NCBI GenBank assembly: GCA_965657575.1 | Contig: CBFHOK010000002.1 | Location: forward strand, 79,742-143,741 | Source: CAJXVY01 sp965657575 | Lineage (GTDB): Bacteria; Actinomycetota; Actinomycetes; Actinomycetales; Microbacteriaceae | Direction of reading: 5' to 3' | Length of the DNA stretch: 64,000 nt | The notes under the pieces: model-generated | The model's database searches: none | What the model was told of the DNA's origin: nothing | What the model saw: only the letters and a program-made list of their open reading frames with translations | Shown here: piece by piece, positions 8,668 through 17,462 of the stretch | Position numbering within the stretch: position 1 is the stretch's first letter | How the letters are laid out: each line of letters starts with the position of its first letter | Position numbers and translations under genes: made by a program

Positions 8668-9171
8668 ATGACAAACAAAACTTTGATCGGAGCGGATGCT
8701 CTGAAAGCCGCCTTCAGAAGACACGCCTCTGGGATATCGATAATTACCGGAAATGAAAACGGGCAGCCTTTTGGTTTCACCGCCTCCAGTGCCACATCTC
8801 TGGGTTCCAACCCACCTTTGGTTTCTCTGAATATTGCTCAAGGATCATCTAGCTACCCGCTGATGACCAAGGGAAGGCTATTGGGTTTGCATGTCTTGGG
8901 TTCAGAAAACCTAGGGCTTGCTCAACAAATGGCTGGGGACAAAGAAAAAAGGTTTTCAAGCGAATACCAACTAATGACTGAAGAAGTCCCCGTATTTGAG
9001 GATGCTAGTGCAGTTTTGTTCATCCGAATTCGGCAAGTCATTGACGTTGAAAAAAACGCAGTAGTGATCTGTGATGTCGAGTCTGGAATTGAACTTATTG
9101 AGCAGTCACCAATTACCTATTACCAGCGTGGTTACCACCAAATAGGTGAACGTCTAGCGGACAACTTCTAA
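8668..9171 (+). CDS. flavin reductase family protein (FMN-binding split barrel)
   Basis: About 167 residues with the flavin reductase-like fold: LKAAFRRHASGISIIT, GFTASSATSLGSNPPLVSLNI and the closing YYQRGYHQIG segment. Members reduce free flavin with NAD(P)H for partner monooxygenases or bind FMN; no partner monooxygenase is nearby, so the role is open. The ATG at 8668 is preferred over an upstream TTG at 8644, because the family's conserved start begins a few residues later and a -10-like box occupies the intervening bases. The stop overlaps the dnaE stop on the other strand by four bases. Confidence 0.85.
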   Translation: MTNKTLIGADALKAAFRRHASGISIITGNENGQPFGFTASSATSLGSNPPLVSLNIAQGSSSYPLMTKGRLLGLHVLGSENLGLAQQMAGDKEKRFSSEYQLMTEEVPVFEDASAVLFIRIRQVIDVEKNAVVICDVESGIELIEQSPITYYQRGYHQIGERLADNF

Positions 9172-12100
9172 CTGATACTCTCAGCTCCCAAAAGTTGCTT
9201 GACCTCTCCAAATAATTCCGGGCACACCTGAACTCGATTCGGAAGAACAAAATGCCTATCGCCATCGGCACCCGTTAGCTTCAACTGGACTTCAACTGGA
9301 CCTTGATAGGTTTCCAATATTTCTCTGAGTTGATCCATTCGCTGCTTGGTTGCCAAGCTGTCGCGGATGTTGAGTGTCACCACTCCCCCATCATCACGAC
9401 TTGCGTCAATGATTTCCATTGATATCGCAGATGCAGATATGCCGTCGTCTCTTCTAGAGATACGGACCCTAACTGATACCGTTTGGTCAGGAATTAGTTG
9501 CTCTTTATATTGCGCGTAGGTCTTTCCCATGAACATCACTTGAATCTCACCGCTAAAGTCCTCAACACTGACTGCGGCATAAGGATTGCCGCTGTTTCTG
9601 GCAATCCTGTGATTGACGCCTGTTATCAATCCAGCAAGGGTAAGCATCTCGCCATCGGGCACCTCTGAACGAGCCAGCAGTTGCGCAATGCTTGAATCAC
9701 TGTTGCGACCAAGAACGGCCTCCTGGCCGCTCAGCGGGTGGTCACTGACGTACAGACCAAGCATTTCTCGTTCGTGAGCTAACTTGTCGCGCTTTGTCCA
9801 CTCTGGAAGATCAGGGATATTGATTGAGGTTGTGTCCTCTTCCAGCGAACCAAACAGATCCATCTGTCCCAAGGATTCGTTTTTCTTAGTGACACTGGCC
9901 GCATCCACCGCATCCTCGTGGATTGCCATGAGCGCTCTTCGGTTATGACCCATTGAGTCAAACGCTCCCGCCTTAATTAGCGCCTCAACCACTCTTTTAG
10001 TGCAGGCCTGAGCACTTGCCTTCGCGATGAAATCATTGAAATCTTTAAACGCACCTTTTTGCTCACGGGCTTCGATGATCGCGCTGACAACATTTTTTCC
10101 AACGTTTCTAATAGCCCCCAGCCCAAAACGAATATCTTCCCCAGCCGCTGCAAACACCCCGATTGATTCATTAACATCGGGAGCCAAAACCTGAATACCC
10201 ATTCGCCGACATTCGTTGAGATAAATCGCCAACCTGTCTTTGGAATCACCGATGCTTGTCAGTAGGGCGGCCATGTATTCGGCTGGATAGTTAGCTTTGA
10301 GATAGGCAGTCCAGAAGCTTAGGACTCCATAGCCGGCGCTGTGAGCTTTGTTGAAGGCATAATCGGCAAAGGGTAGCAAAGTGTCCCACAGCGCCTTCAC
10401 GGCAGCCTCAGAAAAGCCCTTAGCTTTCATTCCGTCACTGAATCCAGCAAACTGTTTTGCTAGCTCTTCTGGTTTTTTCTTACCCATGGCGCGTCTCAAA
10501 AGGTCTGCTTGCCCCAGTGTGTAGCCGGCCACCTTCTGGGCAACCGCCATTACCTGCTCCTGATAAACAATCAACCCATAGGTCGGGCCCAGAATCTCCT
10601 GCAACGGCTCTTCCAATTCCGGATGAATGCTCTCTGGCTGCTGAAGACCGTTTTTACGCTGGGCGTAGTTCGTATGCGAATTCATACCCATTGGTCCAGG
10701 CCTATACAAGGCACCAACAGCGGATATGTGCTCAAACTCGCTCGGTTTCAACAACCTCAGCAGGCTTCGCATGTTGTCACTATCAAGCTGGAAGACACCT
10801 AAGGTGTCTCCTCTGGATAAGAGCTCGTATGTCTTTTTATCGCTGTTCATATCCAGCGTCTCTAAAACAACCTCTTCGCCTCGATTTCGCTTGATGTTTT
10901 CAAGTGCATCATCGATTACCGTGAGATTACGAAGACCGAGGAAGTCCATTTTCAACAAACCGAGTTCTTCACACGGCGGCTGGTCAAATTGGGTGATTAT
11001 TGCCCCGTCATCCTCGCGCTTCATGATCGGGATTGCATCAGTCAGTGGGACGGCAGACATAATCACCCCAGCCGCGTGAACGCCCCACTGTCTCTTTAGT
11101 GATTCAAGGCCCTGTGCTAACTCAAAAATCCTCTTTGAGTCTTCGTCGGTTGAAATCAGCTCCCTAAATTCAGCAGCTTCGCTATAGCGTTCGCTTTCCT
11201 TGTTATGTGTATCACTGAGACTTGCATCACGACCTAGGACCATCGGCGGCATTGCTTTGGTGAGCTTTTCACCTGCGGAATAAGGAAGTGCTAACACCCT
11301 GGCGGCATCTTTCAGTGCCTGCTTTGCCTTGATGGTTCCGTATGTGACAATCTGCGCGACTCGGTCTGCACCGTATTTTTCAGTGACGTATCGAATAACC
11401 TCTGGCCTTCTTCGATCGTCGAAATCGACATCGATATCCGGCATTGAGACACGCTCCGGGTTCAAAAATCGCTCAAAAATCAAATCGTGCTCAAGTGGAT
11501 CCAACTCAGTTATTCCAAGAGCGTAGGAAACAATTGATGCCGCCGCACTCCCTCGACCGGGTCCAACACGAATTCCCTGTTCCCTTGCCCATGCGATGAA
11601 GTCGCTAACGACCAGGAAATATCCCGGGAAACCCATGTTCAAAATCACGTCGATTTCGTATTCGGCTTGTTTTCTAGCATCCTCTGGGATGATTCCGTTG
11701 TAGCGGTTATTCATCCCCTTCCAAACCTCTTTTTCAAACCAACTGGCTTCGGTTTCGTCCTCAGGTGTTGGGAACCTGGGCATTAGGTCACGCTTTTCAA
11801 AGCTCACCTCACAGCGCTCAGCAACCAGCAGGGTATTGTCACAAGCCTCTGGATAATCGCTAAACAGCTCACGCATCTCGGCAGCTGATTTCAGGTAAAA
11901 CTCCTGAGAGTCGAACTTGAACCTATTTGGGTCATAAAGATTTGACCCAGACTGAACGCTGAGCAAAGCTTCTTGCGCTTCCCAGTCATCTTTTTTGGTG
12001 TAATGAAGGTCATTTGTTGCCAAAAGTGGGATATTCATATCCTTGGCAAGTTTGATCAAATCCGACATCACTCTTTTTTCGATGTCGATACCGTGATCCA

Positions 12101-12671
12101 TCAGTTCGATGAAGTAATTTTCAGGTCCTAGAGCATCGCGCATCCTGGCCGCTGCTTCGCGAGCCTCATCGTATTGACCGAGTCTAAGCCTGGTTTGCAC
12201 CTCGCCACTGGCACACCCGCTCGTGCCAATTAGACCCTTGCCATACTGGTCTATTAGTTCCATATCAATACGCGGTTTGAAATAAAAACCGTCCAGCGAA
12301 GCCTGCGAGCTCATTCTGAAGAGGTTCTGCATCGATTGATTGTCTGTGCTCAGAAGTGTCATGTGGGTATAGGCACCGCTGGCGCTGACGTCGTCCTGGC
12401 CACCCTCAGCCCACTTAACCCGCTTTTTCTCTTTTCGACTGCCCGTACCCGGAGTCATATAAGCCTCAAGACCAATGATTGGCTTTATGCCAGCAGCAGT
12501 TGACTGCTTCCAAAATTCATAGGCGCCGAAGTTATTTCCGTGATCGGTTATCGCAATTGCCGGCATTCCCTGTTCGGCAGCATCGTTGACCAGTTCACCA
12601 ATTCGGGCCGCACCATCAAGCATTGAATACTCAGTATGGCAGTGGAGGTGGACAAAACTATCTTTGCTCAC
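9168..12671 (-). CDS. dnaE: DNA polymerase III subunit alpha
   Basis: Main replicative polymerase, 1167 residues. The N-terminal PHP domain keeps metal-site motifs (HLHCHTEYSMLDG, AITDHGN), so a proofreading exonuclease activity of the DnaE1 type is plausible. The palm holds GPGRGSAAAS and the catalytic aspartates of PDIDVDFDD (D412, D414). Tandem helix-hairpin-helix and an OB-fold (LAGLITGV onward) fill the C-terminal third. The GTG start is preceded by GGAGGTGAA, and TAGATT at 12695-12700 could be its -10 box. It is the last minus-strand gene of the long division/cell-wall run, and its stop overlaps that of the convergent flavin reductase. Confidence 0.98.
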   Translation of the reverse strand: MSKDSFVHLHCHTEYSMLDGAARIGELVNDAAEQGMPAIAITDHGNNFGAYEFWKQSTAAGIKPIIGLEAYMTPGTGSRKEKKRVKWAEGGQDDVSASGAYTHMTLLSTDNQSMQNLFRMSSQASLDGFYFKPRIDMELIDQYGKGLIGTSGCASGEVQTRLRLGQYDEAREAAARMRDALGPENYFIELMDHGIDIEKRVMSDLIKLAKDMNIPLLATNDLHYTKKDDWEAQEALLSVQSGSNLYDPNRFKFDSQEFYLKSAAEMRELFSDYPEACDNTLLVAERCEVSFEKRDLMPRFPTPEDETEASWFEKEVWKGMNNRYNGIIPEDARKQAEYEIDVILNMGFPGYFLVVSDFIAWAREQGIRVGPGRGSAAASIVSYALGITELDPLEHDLIFERFLNPERVSMPDIDVDFDDRRRPEVIRYVTEKYGADRVAQIVTYGTIKAKQALKDAARVLALPYSAGEKLTKAMPPMVLGRDASLSDTHNKESERYSEAAEFRELISTDEDSKRIFELAQGLESLKRQWGVHAAGVIMSAVPLTDAIPIMKREDDGAIITQFDQPPCEELGLLKMDFLGLRNLTVIDDALENIKRNRGEEVVLETLDMNSDKKTYELLSRGDTLGVFQLDSDNMRSLLRLLKPSEFEHISAVGALYRPGPMGMNSHTNYAQRKNGLQQPESIHPELEEPLQEILGPTYGLIVYQEQVMAVAQKVAGYTLGQADLLRRAMGKKKPEELAKQFAGFSDGMKAKGFSEAAVKALWDTLLPFADYAFNKAHSAGYGVLSFWTAYLKANYPAEYMAALLTSIGDSKDRLAIYLNECRRMGIQVLAPDVNESIGVFAAAGEDIRFGLGAIRNVGKNVVSAIIEAREQKGAFKDFNDFIAKASAQACTKRVVEALIKAGAFDSMGHNRRALMAIHEDAVDAASVTKKNESLGQMDLFGSLEEDTTSINIPDLPEWTKRDKLAHEREMLGLYVSDHPLSGQEAVLGRNSDSSIAQLLARSEVPDGEMLTLAGLITGVNHRIARNSGNPYAAVSVEDFSGEIQVMFMGKTYAQYKEQLIPDQTVSVRVRISRRDDGISASAISMEIIDASRDDGGVVTLNIRDSLATKQRMDQLREILETYQGPVEVQLKLTGADGDRHFVLPNRVQVCPELFGEVKQLLGAESIS

Positions 12672-12694
12672 TTCACCTCCAATTCGTAAGCTCT

Positions 12695-12700
12695 AATCTA
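12695..12700 (-). promoter_or_regulatory. possible -10 element for dnaE
   Basis: The minus strand reads TAGATT about 24 bases before the GTG, which would give a leader of about 17 bases containing GGAGGTG. No good -35 match is visible. The 66-base gap to the pseudouridine synthase gene is the first real gap in this run, so a separate dnaE promoter is plausible. Confidence 0.35.
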
Positions 12701-12737
12701 AATCAGTCTTGGACACCTTTTGGTCTCCACGCCCAAA

Positions 12738-13664
12738 CTAACCAAAACTGATGCCGGTGGTTCTCAAAATATTTAGCGCTTGAGACAAATCCTCCGGATA
12801 CTCACTCTGAAATGTCACCTGTTCACCGGTTGCGGGATGTTTGAAGGACAGTTCTTTGGCATGTAGCCACTGCCTGCTAAGCCCCAGCAGGGAAGCTATT
12901 TTTGGATTTGCTCCATAAAGGTCATCGCCAACCAACGGATGCCTGAAAGCATCGAAATGAACTCTGATCTGATGAGTCCTGCCGGTTTCTAAACCAACAC
13001 TTACCAAAGTCGCACCCGGAAAAACCTCGAGGGTGTCGAAGTGGGTGATGGACGGTTTGCCATCGGCCGCAACTCGAAATTTGTAATCGTGCTTTGTGGA
13101 TCTGCCGATTGGTGAGTCGATGGTTCCACTCGATGGATCCAGATGACCCTGAACGATAGCGTGGTAGGTCTTTTTGACCTGTCGATCTCTAAACATTTGT
13201 TTGAGCGTGCTGTAGGAGCTCTCTGTTTTTGCAAGAGTCATCAACCCGCTGGTTCCGACATCCAGTCTCTGCACTATCCCCTGACGCTCAGCTGCACCAC
13301 TGGTTGTAAGTTGGATACCTCGACTCAGCAAAATCTCGGGAACACTTGCTCCGTCGAAGCCAACTGTTGGATGAGAGACAACGCCTGCGGGTTTGTCAAT
13401 TACGACAATGGACTCATCTTCAAAGACAATTTTCATTCGATTGTCCTCTGTCGGTTTTAGTTCAATTGGCTTTTGCTCAACGAGATTAATTTCAACTAAC
13501 TGGTTGGCTTTGAGTCTTTGCGATTTCTCACAGATCTTTCCATCAACTATCACTCCGCCGGCATTGATTGCATCAGTCAGCTTCGCTCTGGATATCCCGG
13601 TGATTTTGGCAAGACCGCTATCTGCTCTTTGGCCATCAAGTTCCTCAGGGACAGTAAAGATCAC
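12738..13664 (-). CDS. RluA-family pseudouridine synthase (RluD-like)
   Basis: Converts specific uridines of 23S rRNA (or another RNA) to pseudouridine. 308 residues: an N-terminal S4 RNA-binding domain (about residues 10-65), then the catalytic domain with VVIDKPAGVVSHP, the active-site motif RLDVGTSGLM and the closing GRTHQIRVH. Position between lspA and dnaE is the usual place of this gene in Actinobacteria. The GTG start overlaps the lspA stop by four bases. RluD-like is the best guess; the exact target cannot be read from sequence. Confidence 0.92.
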   Translation of the reverse strand: MIFTVPEELDGQRADSGLAKITGISRAKLTDAINAGGVIVDGKICEKSQRLKANQLVEINLVEQKPIELKPTEDNRMKIVFEDESIVVIDKPAGVVSHPTVGFDGASVPEILLSRGIQLTTSGAAERQGIVQRLDVGTSGLMTLAKTESSYSTLKQMFRDRQVKKTYHAIVQGHLDPSSGTIDSPIGRSTKHDYKFRVAADGKPSITHFDTLEVFPGATLVSVGLETGRTHQIRVHFDAFRHPLVGDDLYGANPKIASLLGLSRQWLHAKELSFKHPATGEQVTFQSEYPEDLSQALNILRTTGISFG

Positions 13665-14146
13665 TTACCGCCACCCAATTCGTCTCCCCTGAAGGTTCTT
13701 AGAAGGGCTAGCGAGACACCAATCACCACAAAAGAATCGGCAAGATTGAATATTGGAAAGTTGAACGGTATTTGCAAAAAATCAACAACGTGACCATTTG
13801 CAAATGCTGGCTCCCTAAATAGCCTGTCAATCAGGTTTCCGGTAGCGCCGCCTAAAACAAAACCTGAAATGATCAGCCATATAAGAGTTTTACTCTTGGG
13901 TCCAAACCAAATCAGTGCCAAAACAGCAATTGAGCTGATGATTGTCAGTGGCCAGGTGGCGCCCACACCCAAGGAAAAGGCTGCCGAGTCGTTATAGACA
14001 AGGGTGAACCTAAGGAGATCCCCGATGATGCTTATCGACTCTCCGCGATCAAGCGTGGCTTCGATGGCGAATTTTGACAACTGATCCAAAAAGACCAGAA
14101 AAAGTGCAATACCTAATACTAAGTAGGTATTACTCCGCGTCCGCAT
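13661..14146 (-). CDS. lspA: signal peptidase II (lipoprotein)
   Basis: Membrane aspartyl protease that cleaves the signal peptide of diacylated prolipoproteins; CtaC in this window has such a lipobox. 161 residues with four hydrophobic segments. The catalytic aspartates are in GNLIDR and FNLADSFVVIG, the family's two conserved boxes. The ATG lies inside the end of wag31 (17-base overlap in another frame), and the stop overlaps the pseudouridine synthase start by four bases. Confidence 0.96.
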   Translation of the reverse strand: MRTRSNTYLVLGIALFLVFLDQLSKFAIEATLDRGESISIIGDLLRFTLVYNDSAAFSLGVGATWPLTIISSIAVLALIWFGPKSKTLIWLIISGFVLGGATGNLIDRLFREPAFANGHVVDFLQIPFNFPIFNLADSFVVIGVSLALLRTFRGDELGGGK

Positions 14147-14672
14147 TATCCGACTGAACTGCCGCCTTTACATCCAAGGTGGACAACTGCCCCTCGATGT
14201 ATTCTCTGAGCTCTCTGCGATAGCGAGTCTCAAATTCCTTTAGCTCGCGAATTTCGCTTTCAATCGTGGAGCGGTCTGTCTCAAGCTTTGCAAGCTCCTG
14301 CCTCACCTGAGTCTCTGCCTCACGAACCAATCGATTCGCGGTTTCCTGACCCTCATTGACTAGCTCGTCGCGCTTAGCAACACCCTCGCTGACGTGCTGT
14401 TCGTGAAGCTTGCGAGCAAGGGCTAGCAGGTTATGGCTGGACTCTTCAGGAGACTGGTCAGTTGAACTGGTCTCAATCTTTGGTGGTTGATACTCTGCAA
14501 CCGGAGCTGGAACGGCGCCCCCTGAACGGAGCTCTTCGTTTTCCTTGGTTAGTCGACGCATCTCCTCGACAACCTCGTCAAGGAAATCATCGACCTCATC
14601 CTGGTCGTATCCGTCACGGAATTTGGTGGTTGTAAATCTCTTGCTCACCACATCTTCTGGTGTCAGTGCCAT
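14130..14672 (-). CDS. wag31: DivIVA / Wag31 polar growth scaffold
   Basis: Coiled-coil protein that binds curved membrane and organises polar growth in Actinobacteria. 180 residues: the N-terminal DivIVA membrane-binding domain (MALTPEDVVSKRF through FLDEVVEEMRRL, about residues 1-45), a linker rich in P, A and S, then a long heptad-rich coiled coil (about 75-165). It is shorter than the mycobacterial protein because the linker and tail are reduced. GTGAGG precedes the ATG. A 51-base gap separates it from yggT, and small repeats such as GAACT-CAA-AGTTC lie there, so it may have its own promoter. Confidence 0.95.
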   Translation of the reverse strand: MALTPEDVVSKRFTTTKFRDGYDQDEVDDFLDEVVEEMRRLTKENEELRSGGAVPAPVAEYQPPKIETSSTDQSPEESSHNLLALARKLHEQHVSEGVAKRDELVNEGQETANRLVREAETQVRQELAKLETDRSTIESEIRELKEFETRYRRELREYIEGQLSTLDVKAAVQSDNADAE

Positions 14673-14723
14673 AAAAGCCTCACTACTTTCTTAGAACTCA
14701 AAGTTCCAGTTTAGAAGTTTAAA

Positions 14724-15014
14724 TCAAATTAAGAAACCCGACAGTATTGCCTGCAGAATGTTGATTCCGATCAATACAAAAATGAATGCGAAGTCGAGTG
14801 AGATTCCACCCAACCTAAGGGGCGGGATAAAGCGCCTAATGAACCGAAGCGGCGGATCTGTGAGGGTGTAGACGACTTCCAAGATTGGAACAAGAATTCC
14901 AGACGGACGCCACCCTCTGGAGAAGCTCATCACAAGGTCTGCGATCAGGCGAATAATCAAAACCCACCAGTAGATGTCAAGTGCGAGTAGAACTAAAGCT
15001 AGTAAAAAATCCAT
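14724..15014 (-). CDS. YggT-family membrane protein
   Basis: 96 residues with two long hydrophobic segments (about 3-25 and 65-92) flanking the conserved YTLTDPPLRFIRRFIPP loop. YggT proteins accompany sepF and divIVA in Gram-positive bacteria and are linked to division or envelope organisation without a defined activity. The ATG directly follows the sepF stop with no gap (TAAATG), so translation is probably coupled. Confidence 0.92.
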   Translation of the reverse strand: MDFLLALVLLALDIYWWVLIIRLIADLVMSFSRGWRPSGILVPILEVVYTLTDPPLRFIRRFIPPLRLGGISLDFAFIFVLIGINILQAILSGFLI

Positions 15015-15416
15015 TTATCCTAGGAGCTCTTCTTCATTCTCATTGGGCTCGTCGCCATGGTTTACATTGACATTTGTTGGGCTAAGCACAAAAACCTTTG
15101 GGGTGACTCGCTTTAGGTGACCTTCCAAACCAGCCTTCAGGCCCAACATGAAATCTAAAATTCGCTTTGCATCGCTCTCGCTCATCTCGCCGATATTGAC
15201 GATCACCGGAACTCCCTGCCTGAAAACTTCGGCAATGTCGTTAGCATCCGAGTATGCCTTGGCTTCTATTGTGTAAATATCACTCATGTCACCACTCGAC
15301 TTTCTCACAGGCTTCGACGGCTGTGGCTTTGGCCTAGAGGTGACCTGCTCAGGTTTCGCTTGATTTTCGGACTGTGAAAAGCCTAGAAATCCCATAAAGC
15401 TATCCCATGCACCCAT
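15015..15416 (-). CDS. sepF: cell division protein SepF
   Basis: Membrane anchor and bundling partner of FtsZ, needed in Actinobacteria that lack FtsA. 133 residues: an N-terminal amphipathic membrane-targeting helix (MGAWDSFMGFLGF), a disordered proline/serine linker, the SepF core (about 45-125) with VPVIVNIGEMSESDAKR and LKRVTPKVFVLSP, and an acidic tail. The start has a strong AGGAGGATAA site. It lies between yggS and yggT, and its presumed binding peptide is found at the FtsZ C-terminus encoded just upstream. Confidence 0.96.
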   Translation of the reverse strand: MGAWDSFMGFLGFSQSENQAKPEQVTSRPKPQPSKPVRKSSGDMSDIYTIEAKAYSDANDIAEVFRQGVPVIVNIGEMSESDAKRILDFMLGLKAGLEGHLKRVTPKVFVLSPTNVNVNHGDEPNENEEELLG

Positions 15417-15449
15417 TTATCCTCCTAGTTCCTTACAAGGTTATTGCCT

Positions 15450-16109
15450 TCAGTGACTGTTGCCAGTAATTAGGCTCCCAATCCTCAGGTGTGTCGCCCC
15501 ATAAGCAATTGCTTGCTCAAAATCACCACTCATCCCGGCTGAGATTTTATTTGCCAATGGCTCAATCTCCTGCAGTTTCTGACTTGCCAGAGCCACTCTT
15601 TCAAATTCTCTTTCAGGTTCAACATCCAGTCCACCAACCGCCATAACACCGACAAGCTTCAGCGTTTTCACCCCCAAAACACTTTCTGCAAACTGTTGAA
15701 GATCGCCTGGATTAATGCCACCGCGGTTTGGGTCATCCGTTAGGTTCATCTGAATAAACACCTCTAACTCAGCCTCTCGCTTGGCCAGCTCCTTTAAGAG
15801 TGAAGGCCTGTCAAGCGAATGAAGTACTGATGCGTATTGCAAAACTGAACGAACTTTATTTGACTGCAATTGGCCGATGAAGTGCCATCGATAGTCATTA
15901 GTTTCAGGGGTGAAATCTGCCGCCTTGGCCGATGCTTCTTGATCTCGATTTTCGCCAAAATCTCGTTCTCCGAGTTGATAAAGGTCGTCAACCATTCCCA
16001 CGGGGTGGTTTTTTGTAACAACAACTAGAGTGGGCTCCGGGCGGCTATTAGCTATTGACGCCTCGGTGATTCGAGACCTGACAGAAGATAATCGCTCCGC
16101 TAAGTTCAA
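15450..16109 (-). CDS. YggS-family pyridoxal phosphate homeostasis protein
   Basis: PLP-binding single-domain barrel protein (PLPHP) that buffers the cofactor; no catalytic activity is established. 219 residues. The PLP lysine is in TLVVVTKNHP near residue 33, followed by FGENRDQE, WHFIGQLQSNKV and the phosphate-binding SAGMSGDFEQAI. The TTG start overlaps the ftsZ stop by four bases (TTGA). In many Gram-positive clusters a pgeF/ylmD gene lies between ftsZ and yggS; here it is absent. Confidence 0.95.
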   Translation of the reverse strand: MNLAERLSSVRSRITEASIANSRPEPTLVVVTKNHPVGMVDDLYQLGERDFGENRDQEASAKAADFTPETNDYRWHFIGQLQSNKVRSVLQYASVLHSLDRPSLLKELAKREAELEVFIQMNLTDDPNRGGINPGDLQQFAESVLGVKTLKLVGVMAVGGLDVEPEREFERVALASQKLQEIEPLANKISAGMSGDFEQAIAYGATHLRIGSLITGNSH

Positions 16110-17317
16110 GATAGGAAATCTGGGATATCTAGATCGTCACCCCATGAATCATCCCGCTTGGAGCTGATTTTTTCCTTTTCTGGTTCAGACTTCTCAGTCT
16201 CAGCCAGTTCAAACTCTGGCTCATCTATCTCAAGCTCAACTGGCTCCAAGTCGAAATCTCCCGAAGCATCCTCGGATACAGGCTCTTGCTCGGGCTCGTC
16301 CATGATCTCAGCACCGACAGATGCCAAAGCAGCAGCACCCATCGCCTTGTTGTAGTCCTTCTTTGGGAGACCCTCGGTGTCGAAACCAGCAGCGATGACA
16401 GTAATTCGAACTTCGTCACCCAGAGTGTCGTCAATATTGGCACCGAAGATGATATTCGCCTCTGGATTGACTGCCTCTTGAACCAGGCGAGCAGCTTCAT
16501 CAATCTCGTGAAGGCCAATGTCACTAGCTCCCTGAATCAGAAGCAATACTCCGTGTGCGCCTTCAATGCTGGCTTCCAGCAGAGGAGAGGAAACGGCAAT
16601 CTCACTAGCTCGAATTGCTCGGTCCTCGCCCTTTGCGGTTCCGATTCCCATTAGTGCGCTTCCAGCATTTTGCATCACCGACTTAACGTCTGCAAAGTCC
16701 AAGTTGATAAGGCCAGGGATAATTATCAACTCACTGATCCCCTGAACCCCAGCTCGCAAAACATCATCAGCAGTGAAAAAGGCCTCTACAGCACTAATGC
16801 TCTTATTGGTCATCTCTAACAATCGCTGGTTGGGGACAACAATCAGAGTGTCCACTTCACTGCGCAGAACCTTAATTCCATCCTCGGCCTGTAGAGCACG
16901 TCGTTTTCCTTCAAAGTTGAATGGCCTGGTTACAACACCCACGGTAAGCGCACCAAGTTGCTTGGATATTTTCGCAACCACCGGAGCTGCACCGGTTCCC
17001 GTGCCACCACCCTCTCCAGCGGTGACGAAAACCATGTCACTACCCCTTAGTGCAACCTCAATTTCATCCGCGTGATCCTCTGCTGCACGCCTACCAACCT
17101 CCGGGTCAGCACCCGCACCTAATCCTCTTGTGATATCTCTTCCGATATCGAGTTTTACATCCGCATCGCTCATTAACAGCGCTTGGCTATCGGTGTTGAT
17201 AGCAACAAATTCGACGCCTTTGAGTCCCGCCTGTATCATGCGGTTTAGGGCATTCACCCCTCCGCCACCGACGCCAACTACTTTAATTACGGCTCTGTGA
17301 TTAAGACTCTCGGTCAC
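16106..17317 (-). CDS. ftsZ: cell division protein FtsZ
   Basis: Tubulin-like GTPase that forms the Z ring. 403 residues from the GTG at 17317, chosen because GGAGGAGTTCC sits directly upstream; a longer frame to 17335 lacks this support. The N-terminal nucleotide domain has VGVGGGGVNA and the tubulin signature GGGTGTG (about residues 103-109), followed by the T7 loop and C-terminal domain. An acidic, disordered linker ends in the conserved tail DDLDIPDFL, the docking peptide for SepF and FtsW. The upstream 145-base gap carries two inverted repeats. ftsZ heads the group ftsZ-yggS-sepF-yggT. Confidence 0.98.
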   Translation of the reverse strand: MTESLNHRAVIKVVGVGGGGVNALNRMIQAGLKGVEFVAINTDSQALLMSDADVKLDIGRDITRGLGAGADPEVGRRAAEDHADEIEVALRGSDMVFVTAGEGGGTGTGAAPVVAKISKQLGALTVGVVTRPFNFEGKRRALQAEDGIKVLRSEVDTLIVVPNQRLLEMTNKSISAVEAFFTADDVLRAGVQGISELIIIPGLINLDFADVKSVMQNAGSALMGIGTAKGEDRAIRASEIAVSSPLLEASIEGAHGVLLLIQGASDIGLHEIDEAARLVQEAVNPEANIIFGANIDDTLGDEVRITVIAAGFDTEGLPKKDYNKAMGAAALASVGAEIMDEPEQEPVSEDASGDFDLEPVELEIDEPEFELAETEKSEPEKEKISSKRDDSWGDDLDIPDFLS

Positions 17318-17341
17318 GGAACTCCTCCATACCATCTAAAC

Positions 17342-17372
17342 CTTGAACCTTTACCTGAGCTTTAGGTTCAAG
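17342..17372 (-). promoter_or_regulatory. 31-bp inverted repeat in the ftsZ leader
   Basis: Perfect 9-bp arms CTTGAACCT and AGGTTCAAG are separated by 13 bases, about 25 bases before the ftsZ start codon. This could be an operator (the window encodes FtsR, a MerR-type regulator of ftsZ in corynebacteria) or an mRNA stem. The repeat is seen directly; any function is inferred. Confidence 0.5.
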
Positions 17373-17373
17373 T

Positions 17374-17388
17374 CATCCTTTTTGGATG
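17374..17388 (-). promoter_or_regulatory. second, smaller inverted repeat upstream of ftsZ
   Basis: CATCC and GGATG flank five T residues (plus strand), one base beyond the larger inverted repeat. As RNA from the minus strand the loop would be AAAAA, so it is not an intrinsic terminator. Its tandem placement suggests a compound regulatory region, but chance cannot be excluded for 5-bp arms. Confidence 0.3.
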
Positions 17389-17462
17389 CGCGAAAAAGGT
17401 AGGCCCTGGATGAACTTATTCAGCCCAACTCGCTGGGCGTGTCACTGTAAAAAATTAACCTT

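Noticed and set aside
16158..16355. Serine-rich plus-strand ORF opposite ftsZ
   Set aside because: It is the complement of the acidic, low-complexity FtsZ linker (GAX/GAN codons read TCN on the other strand).
17423..17438. GCCCA/TGGGC hairpin after ftsQ considered as a terminator
   Set aside because: Only a five-base stem, and no T run follows on the minus strand. It probably does not end the ftsQ transcript.
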